Assembly (NCBI GenBank): GCA_934489945.1
Contig: CAKSSY010000067.1
Span: 1 to 10,228 of the forward strand
Direction: 5' to 3'
DNA from: an uncultured Eubacteriales bacterium
GTDB taxonomy: Bacteria > Bacillota > Clostridia > Oscillospirales > CAG-272
Length of the DNA stretch: 10,228 nucleotides
A program made the position numbers and the translations under genes. How positions within the stretch are numbered: position 1 is the stretch's first letter; every line of letters starts with the position of its first letter. Shown here in pieces: positions 5,483 to 10,228 of this stretch. The notes beneath the pieces are model-generated. The model was not told the origin of the DNA, made no database searches, and saw nothing but the letters and a program-made list of their open reading frames with translations.

Positions 5483-6850
5483 TTAGTGGTTGAAGAAACT
5501 GCAAATGGCTCGATAGGTTTCATAAACATCCACTTTTGCCACAACCTCATACGGTGCGTGCATGGAAATGACGGGAACGCCGAGATCAATTGTTTCGATA
5601 TTGTGTTTGGAAATATATTTTGCAACCGTTCCGCCGCCGCCGCAGTCTGTTTTTCCCAGCTCGCCGGACTGCCACAAAACATGATCTGTTGCCAAAATAC
5701 GGCGAAGCCAGCCGATATATTCAGCGTTGGCGTCATTGGTGCCGCTTTTTCCTCTTGCGCCTGTGTACTTTGTTAAAACCGCACCGCAGGAAAGCATTGG
5801 GACGTTATTTTTTTCAAACACCTCTGGGAAATTCGGATCAAAAGAAGCCGAGACATCTGCAGAAAGACATTTAGAATGGTAACGAACCACATTCGGATTC
5901 TTTCCAAAAAAGATGGAAATTTCGTTTATCAGATCAACAAGCAGGTCGGCTTGCATTCCGGTGTTTCCTTCGCTGCCGATTTCTTCTTTATCTGCAAGAA
6001 TACACATAAGGGAGTGTGTGCTGTCGGACGAATTCAGAATGGCAGTAAGTGACGGATAGGCACACACGCGGTCGTCGTGACCGTATGAGCCGATGAGAGA
6101 ACGGTCAAAGCCGATATCACGTGCTTTGTCTGCCGGCACAGCGCACAATTCCGCCGATACAAAATCTTCCTCTGTAATTCCGTATTTATCGTGAAGAAGT
6201 TTCAGGATATGTTGTTTGATTGGCTTTTTGCCGTCTCCGAGCGGTTCACTTCCGACAAGAAGGTTCAGTTTTTCCGCAGGAATTGCCTCTCCGAGAGGCT
6301 TTTTGTCATCTTCGTGTCCAAGATGCGGTAACAGGTCATTTACGTAAAAGACCGGGTCGCTTTCGTCTTCGCCGATTGAAAGTTCAAGCGTGGAGCCGTC
6401 AGCCATCACAATAACGCCGTGAAGTGCGAGCGGAATGGTGACCCATTGATATTTTCGTATACCGCCGTAATAGTGGGTTTTCAGGAATCCCATGCCGCCG
6501 TCTTCGTAGAGTGGGTTTTGTTTGAGATCAAGCCGTGGTGAATCAATGTGAGCGGCGGAAATGCGGATTCCGTTTTCAAGCGACTCGCTTCCAATGGTAA
6601 AAAGAAAAAGATTTTTTTCGCGATTGTTGAAGAAATACTTCCCCCCCGTCTTCAATTCCATACCAAACGAGTAGGGAACAAAGCCACGTTCCATAGCTGC
6701 CGCAACGGCATACTTTACAGCTTCGCGCTCGGTTTTTGCCTTGTTGAGAAAGTCCGAATAGCCAACGGCATATTCATATGCAGCTGCTTTTTCTGTTTCG
6801 CCGAACGTTTCAAAAAAAGACTTTTTTTGATAAAAAAGATTATTTTCCAT
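5483..6850 (-). CDS. M18-family zinc aminopeptidase
   Basis: This is a 455-residue cytoplasmic metallo-aminopeptidase of family M18 (aminopeptidase I / aspartyl aminopeptidase group). These form large tetrahedral complexes and trim N-terminal residues from peptides. All expected metal and catalytic positions are visible: His101 in SAAHIDSPRLDLK, Asp260 in GSYGHDDRVCAYPS, Glu289-Glu290 in DKEEIGSEGNTGMQ, Asp332 in SADVSASFDPNF, and His431 in VISMHAPYEV near the C-terminus. An in-frame ATG exists 19 codons upstream (6907), but it overlaps the end of coaE and has no ribosome site. ATG 6850 has GGAGG 5 bases upstream and gives the normal family length. It lies 37 bases after coaE and 21 before prfA. 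The 5' end is rich in 7-base homopolymers. Substrate preference cannot be told. Confidence 0.93.
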   Translation of the reverse strand: MENNLFYQKKSFFETFGETEKAAAYEYAVGYSDFLNKAKTEREAVKYAVAAAMERGFVPYSFGMELKTGGKYFFNNREKNLFLFTIGSESLENGIRISAAHIDSPRLDLKQNPLYEDGGMGFLKTHYYGGIRKYQWVTIPLALHGVIVMADGSTLELSIGEDESDPVFYVNDLLPHLGHEDDKKPLGEAIPAEKLNLLVGSEPLGDGKKPIKQHILKLLHDKYGITEEDFVSAELCAVPADKARDIGFDRSLIGSYGHDDRVCAYPSLTAILNSSDSTHSLMCILADKEEIGSEGNTGMQADLLVDLINEISIFFGKNPNVVRYHSKCLSADVSASFDPNFPEVFEKNNVPMLSCGAVLTKYTGARGKSGTNDANAEYIGWLRRILATDHVLWQSGELGKTDCGGGGTVAKYISKHNIETIDLGVPVISMHAPYEVVAKVDVYETYRAICSFFNH

Positions 6851-6855
6851 GATTT

Positions 6856-6860
6856 CCTCC
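6856..6860 (-). promoter_or_regulatory. Shine-Dalgarno that sets the aminopeptidase start
   Basis: GGAGG lies 5 bases before ATG 6850-6848 on the minus strand. It selects the downstream start over the longer frame that begins at 6907. Confidence 0.8.
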
Positions 6861-6887
6861 GTTTTTCTCACTTTTTGATTTGCTTCA

Positions 6888-7499
6888 TTATGTATCAATT
6901 GATACATTTTCTGATATTAAAATCAAATGTAATTCATGAAAGAGTGTTTGAAGTCCGTTGTTGTTGTAAACAGTATATTTTGCTCTATTGAAATAAAAAG
7001 CATCTTCCGGTTGTGCTTCGATTCTTGCCATTGCTTTTTCTTCGGTAATATGATCTCGTTCTGTAATACGGTGCAAACGAATTTCTTTTTTGGCAAGAAT
7101 GGCAATACAAAAGTCACAAAAACGATCAAAACTTGCTTCAAAAAGCAGAGGAGCATCTATGACAACAGTAGGAGCTTTTTGCGCTCGGCATTGTTCAATC
7201 AAAGAAAGTGTCTCTTTTAAGACATATTTGTGCGTAATTTGATTCAGCTTTTTGACAGCAGTTCCGGATTTTTCCCCAAACACAATAAAGGCAAGTTGTG
7301 AACGATTCACGGTTCCGTCCGGATTCAGAATCGTTTCCCCGAAATTTTCAACAAGTTCATTGGTGCAGGGAGACGGCGGTATCAGAAGATTGTGATAAAT
7401 TTGATCTGTGTCGAGGCAGGGGATTCCGTGCTTTCGGAAAAATTCATTGCAACATCCTTTGCCGGCACCACTCGGACCTGTAAGACCGATGATCTTCAT
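6888..7499 (-). CDS. coaE: Dephospho-CoA kinase
   Basis: CoaE phosphorylates the 3'-hydroxyl of dephospho-CoA with ATP, the last step of coenzyme A synthesis, in the cytoplasm. The protein is 203 residues, the normal length. It shows the N-terminal P-loop LTGPSGAGKGCC (6-17), LDTDQIYH (29-36), VVIDAPLLFEAS (112-123), ITERDHITEEKAMARIEAQ (145-163) and YNNNG near the end, all in family order. The P-loop is odd: where E. coli has GSGKST, this protein has GAGKGC, so both hydroxyl residues after the Lys are replaced. ATG 7499 has AAGGAGA 6 bases upstream. It begins 13 bases after the oxidoreductase stop. The final codons overlap an 18-bp perfect palindrome (6890-6907). Confidence 0.93.
   Translation of the reverse strand: MKIIGLTGPSGAGKGCCNEFFRKHGIPCLDTDQIYHNLLIPPSPCTNELVENFGETILNPDGTVNRSQLAFIVFGEKSGTAVKKLNQITHKYVLKETLSLIEQCRAQKAPTVVIDAPLLFEASFDRFCDFCIAILAKKEIRLHRITERDHITEEKAMARIEAQPEDAFYFNRAKYTVYNNNGLQTLFHELHLILISENVSIDT
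6890..6907. repeat. 18-bp perfect palindrome at the coaE / aminopeptidase junction
   Basis: ATGTATCAATTGATACAT is its own reverse complement across all 18 bases. It covers the last codons and the first stop base of coaE and lies 40 bases upstream of the aminopeptidase start. As DNA it looks like an operator for a dimeric regulator. As RNA it could form only a loop-strained hairpin. No convincing -10/-35 pair sits around it. Confidence 0.6.
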
Positions 7500-7512
7500 A
7501 TCAATCTCCTTT

Positions 7513-8661
7513 TCAATTCGGTATTTTTACCCATGTTCCGGATTCTGCCGAGCGGTATGCCGACTCCATAATGGTTTGTACATAGGCCGCATCGGAAAAA
7601 TCGGGTTTGGACGGAATACCGGAAGCGACGGAATTTAAAAAGTTGTAATAACTTTCCACATGTCCCATCAGCCAGCCGACAGGTGCTTTTGGGGATGGAA
7701 AACTTCCTCCCGGGGCGGGATATCTTCCCACGCTTTCGATACGTGTAAATCCGCGCATACCACCGAGCGTTTTTTCCGGAAGCGTGTTGTCGTAGAACCA
7801 CAGCCAGTTCGGATCCATCAGCGAATATCTCAAAGCTCCTTTTTCGCCATAGATTTCAAAGCTTAGATCATCATTGGTTCCGCTGGCTACTTTGGATGCC
7901 CGGATGGTTCCCATGGCACCGTTTTCGAGTTTTGTCAGCATATAAAAGGCTTCTTCGGCATTTGTATGCCAAGGAGAACCGTCGCTGCCTGCCCGAATCG
8001 GAAACGCAATCTGCGTAGCTGCCAAAACAGAATCAAAGCGACCGCAAAGAGAATAAATAAGATCTATCACATGAGATCCGAGATCAAGCAGAACGCCGCC
8101 GCCGCAAATATCTTTATTTTGTTTCCATCCGGCATTTTTGGAGGTGTAAATAGCACTGCTGTGGAGATAGGTGGCATCAAATGATAAAATTCTACCGATT
8201 CGCCCCTCCAGAATCAGTTCATGAGCGCGCATAACGGCAGGTATAAAGCGATTGTTGAAAACGATTTTATATATTTTCCCACTTTTCCCGACAAGGTTCT
8301 TGATTTCCAAAGCCTGTTCGGACGAAATGCAAAGTGGCTTTTCACAATAGATATGCTTGCCTGCCGAAATTGCTTTTTTCAATGTTTCATAATGACAGCG
8401 ATTCGGTGTGCAAATATCGATCACGTCAATATTCGGTGAAAAGATAAGATCGTCTTCACAGTCTGTCGGTATTCCGAAGCCGAGCTTTTGGCAGACTTCT
8501 TGCGATTTTTGGAGACTTGTTGTACAAACACCGGATATTTCGGCATGAAAGGGAAGATTGTTATAAAAAAACGGAAGGTTTTGGATGGCATATGCGTGTG
8601 TTTTTCCCATGCCGCCGAATCCAAGCAGACCGATTTTTATGGTTTTATCTGGTTGATTCAT
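7513..8661 (-). CDS. Gfo/Idh/MocA-family NAD(P)-dependent oxidoreductase
   Basis: This 382-residue enzyme belongs to the family that oxidises or reduces sugars, inositols and related polyols with NAD(P). The N-terminal Rossmann fold has GLLGFGGMGKTHA (11-23). The family's catalytic Lys is Lys108 in YCEKPL (105-110). The C-terminal domain has GGGVLLDLGSHVID (187-200), with Asp193 and His197 likely lining the substrate pocket. ATG 8661 has GGGAG 8 bases upstream. An in-frame ATG at 8676 gives five more residues but has no ribosome site. It is first in the operon, 60 bases below the predicted transcription start, and 13 bases before coaE. The substrate cannot be deduced. Some relatives (family GH109) cleave glycosides by a redox route, but nothing here decides for that. 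Confidence 0.93.
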   Translation of the reverse strand: MNQPDKTIKIGLLGFGGMGKTHAYAIQNLPFFYNNLPFHAEISGVCTTSLQKSQEVCQKLGFGIPTDCEDDLIFSPNIDVIDICTPNRCHYETLKKAISAGKHIYCEKPLCISSEQALEIKNLVGKSGKIYKIVFNNRFIPAVMRAHELILEGRIGRILSFDATYLHSSAIYTSKNAGWKQNKDICGGGVLLDLGSHVIDLIYSLCGRFDSVLAATQIAFPIRAGSDGSPWHTNAEEAFYMLTKLENGAMGTIRASKVASGTNDDLSFEIYGEKGALRYSLMDPNWLWFYDNTLPEKTLGGMRGFTRIESVGRYPAPGGSFPSPKAPVGWLMGHVESYYNFLNSVASGIPSKPDFSDAAYVQTIMESAYRSAESGTWVKIPN

Positions 8662-8727
8662 TTGATGTACTCCCATTTTCGGTACAAATTTGTGAATTTT
8701 TACTTTTTACCACTTTATAATAAAATT

Positions 8728-8756
8728 ATTATACCATTATTTTCTCAAAATTTCAA
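8728..8756 (-). promoter_or_regulatory. Sigma-A promoter of the oxidoreductase-coaE-prfA-parC operon
   Basis: On the minus strand, TTGAAA (8756-8751) and TATAAT (8733-8728) are separated by exactly 17 bases. TGG directly precedes the -10, which makes it an extended -10 element. The -10 is perfect and the -35 matches five of six bases. The start of transcription is predicted near 8721, giving an untranslated leader of about 60 bases. It lies just downstream of the previous gene's terminator, as expected for an operon's main promoter. Confidence 0.88.
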
Positions 8757-8763
8757 CCTCTTT

Positions 8764-8822
8764 ATAAAAATAAAAAGAAACCGAACCCAATGTGAAGATC
8801 AGAGCATTGGATTCGGTTTTTT
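8764..8822 (-). terminator. Intrinsic terminator of the glycosidase-like gene
   Basis: On the minus strand, AACCGAATCCAATG (8818-8805) pairs with CATTGGGTTCGGTT (8792-8779) across a 12-base loop. This gives 14 pairs, one of them G-U. It is followed by the T-rich run TTCTTTTTATTTTT. It starts 8 bases after the stop codon. The other strand also has a T6 run after the stem (8817-8822), so it could work both ways, though no plus-strand gene is near. Confidence 0.92.
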
Positions 8823-8826
8823 CTAC

Positions 8827-10228
8827 TTAGCAGAACAAAATTTCCACACTCATTTTATTGCCTGTCGGACAAATTGTAAAGTCCACATAATCGGATGTTG
8901 CAATTGTATTTGAGCTGAATTTTGTTTCGACGGAATCTACAAGCAATTTTGCACACTTTTTGCCTTTTGGAAGCAGGATGTGCGACATAATTTTCTTGGC
9001 GGGTGAGTAAATATCATATCTCATTCCGCGTTTTTCCAATATGTAACGGACATCCACCATCGCCCCGGTGACCTCATATCCGGTTATATATCGAAGTTCT
9101 GTATAATAGGTGACGGGAAATTTCGGTGCAAAAAAGATTTCATCATAATTCACCCCGACATCGTTTATTCCGGCAAGTCCCTCGTCAATCGCGCTGATAA
9201 ATGACGCCGCTCCCCATGCCGAGGGACCGCCTTCAGGTTGTGGAGTGGAATCCGGATGATAGAGAAAATAAGGCGTGCCGTCTCTTTTTACAATTTCCAT
9301 AAATCTCGTTATAATGTCCCAACCGTATTCTTCGTATCCGTTGTTGAATGCCGCTTTGGCAAGTTCGCCTGCCGTAAAAGGGGATATTGCACCATTGACA
9401 TATTGTCCTGGCTGATAGCCGGCAAAGCATTCATATGGCGGATCAATGGAAAACCATTCGGAAAAAGTCGCGTTTTGTTTTCTTCGTCTTTGGTATTCCT
9501 CTATAATTTTTCTGCTTTGTTCAAGATTGGTGACACCTCTGTTTATATCGTAAGAGTTTGACAGTGAAAGTCTCTCTTTTTCCTTTTGATCAATGCCGTT
9601 ATGTCCGAGGTGAAGCTGATGAATGAAAAAATTCCCGTTCCACAAATATCGAAACATATTTTCCCTCAACTTTTCGGCACGCCTTTCCCATTCGGAGGCT
9701 TTCTTTTCATTTTCCAGTCTGCGGTTGAACCACGCCAATTGCTTCATTGCTTGATAAATTCCGGAATTGTCTCCGTGCATAATTGACATTTTGGTTTCTT
9801 TTTCAATTTTTCTGTTGACCGAGGGCGATTCTCCGCTCGGTGTTTCGTTTACAAAATCCCATGTGTCGATCGTGAAGGGACGTTTTACAAGTCCATGTTC
9901 GCTGTCCCACCGTTTTTTGTCCGAACACATATAGTCGATTCCTTTTTCCAGACGCGGAAGTACTTTTTTCAGCCATTCGTTGTCGCCGGTTGTTCTGTAT
10001 AAATAGACGGCACCCTCCACGACAAGATACTCTATATCTGCTTCCAACTCAAGACGAACAAGAGTAAGATTGTCGTCCGGAAACATAATGTAGCAATCTT
10101 TGTTGACATAACTCCAATGTTTGTCATCGTATTGCTTTATCAGTTCAAAAAATTGTCCGTCCTCTCGTTGCGTATCCAAAATAAAATTCAGAAACGAGGA
10201 AAGATTATACTCCCAGTGACGCATGGCT
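8827..10228 (-). CDS. (alpha/alpha)6-barrel glycoside-hydrolase-like protein, C-terminal part (5' end outside window)
   Basis: At least 466 residues are visible. The frame stays open through the window edge, and the in-frame ATG at 10224 has no room for a ribosome site and sits in what reads as mid-domain sequence, so the gene is probably cut. The pattern is that of six-hairpin glycosidases: repeated helix pairs with aromatic and acidic loops. Numbering from that Met, these include LDTQREDGQFFE (16-27), FTIDTWDF (117-124), MHGDNSGIYQAMKQLAW (149-165), YVNGAISPFTAGELAKAAF (275-293) and GGPSAWGAASF (332-342). A beta-rich tail follows (about 360-465). No signal peptide can be judged without the start. 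I cannot place it in a GH family, and the catalytic acids are not certain. It likely acts on oligosaccharides. Confidence 0.7.
   Translation of the reverse strand, partial: AMRHWEYNLSSFLNFILDTQREDGQFFELIKQYDDKHWSYVNKDCYIMFPDDNLTLVRLELEADIEYLVVEGAVYLYRTTGDNEWLKKVLPRLEKGIDYMCSDKKRWDSEHGLVKRPFTIDTWDFVNETPSGESPSVNRKIEKETKMSIMHGDNSGIYQAMKQLAWFNRRLENEKKASEWERRAEKLRENMFRYLWNGNFFIHQLHLGHNGIDQKEKERLSLSNSYDINRGVTNLEQSRKIIEEYQRRRKQNATFSEWFSIDPPYECFAGYQPGQYVNGAISPFTAGELAKAAFNNGYEEYGWDIITRFMEIVKRDGTPYFLYHPDSTPQPEGGPSAWGAASFISAIDEGLAGINDVGVNYDEIFFAPKFPVTYYTELRYITGYEVTGAMVDVRYILEKRGMRYDIYSPAKKIMSHILLPKGKKCAKLLVDSVETKFSSNTIATSDYVDFTICPTGNKMSVEILFC

Noticed and set aside
6851..6907. Upstream ATG giving the aminopeptidase 19 extra residues
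   Set aside because: It lies inside the coaE 3' end and the palindrome, with no ribosome site. The internal ATG has GGAGG 5 bases away.
6870..6930. Internal promoter around the 18-bp palindrome
   Set aside because: CATAAT and TTGATT/TTGATA elements occur, but none pair at a 16-18 base spacing with acceptable matches.
6548..6991. 147-residue plus-strand frame opposite the aminopeptidase and coaE
   Set aside because: It runs antisense to conserved coding sequence. Its Phe/Cys-rich composition is what the reverse of Lys/Glu-rich codons gives.
8488..8913. 141-residue plus-strand frame over the operon promoter and terminator
   Set aside because: It would span the oxidoreductase start, the sigma-A promoter, the terminator and the end of the glycosidase gene. 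No start signal; a shadow.

Overview
The window looks like chromosomal DNA of an anaerobic Firmicute, most likely a member of the Clostridia. The grounds are strong AGGAGG-type ribosome binding sites, one sigma-A promoter with an extended -10, moderate GC content, and a FeoB / FeoB-associated Cys-rich protein / HMA-domain trio. The proteins also read as clostridial (M18 aminopeptidase, Sua5, a RF1 carrying PET). This is a judgement from protein character, not from a database search. All protein-coding sequence reads well and no gene is clearly broken. Two genes are cut by the window edges.

Region 1 (1-834, plus strand) is the tail of a ferrous-iron uptake operon. It holds the last 56 residues of FeoB, a 56-residue membrane protein with five cysteines, a strong terminator-like hairpin, an 85-residue HMA metal-binding protein with a CSMC motif, and a possible 48-residue one-helix membrane protein. 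A 15-bp perfect dyad (856-890) then separates this operon from the convergent minus-strand block.

Region 2 (960-8756, minus strand) appears to be one long operon. It starts at a near-consensus promoter (TTGAAA-17-TATAAT, extended -10; 8728-8756). In transcription order it reads: Gfo/Idh/MocA oxidoreductase, coaE (last step of CoA synthesis), M18 aminopeptidase, prfA (release factor 1), sua5/tsaC (first step of tRNA t6A), a topoisomerase IV-type A subunit (parC), and a 45-residue membrane protein. Intergenic gaps are only 12-37 bases and most genes have good Shine-Dalgarno sites. The block mixes core translation, cofactor and DNA-topology genes behind an accessory sugar-type oxidoreductase. 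The aminopeptidase lies beside prfA, and prmC, a frequent prfA neighbour, is absent.

Region 3 (8764-10228, minus strand) is the 3' part of a large protein that looks like an (alpha/alpha)6-barrel glycoside hydrolase. It ends at a strong intrinsic terminator just upstream of the operon promoter. With the Gfo/Idh enzyme it hints at carbohydrate metabolism on that flank, but the two are separate transcription units.

No RNA gene, CRISPR array, insertion sequence or prophage was seen, and no stretch over 300 bases lacks a gene. I found no clear undescribed system. The best second looks are the CoaE P-loop without its hydroxyl residues, the hairpin abutting the HMA ribosome binding site, the 18-bp perfect palindrome at the coaE/aminopeptidase junction, Met at the quinolone-contact position of ParC, and two tiny membrane proteins at operon ends.
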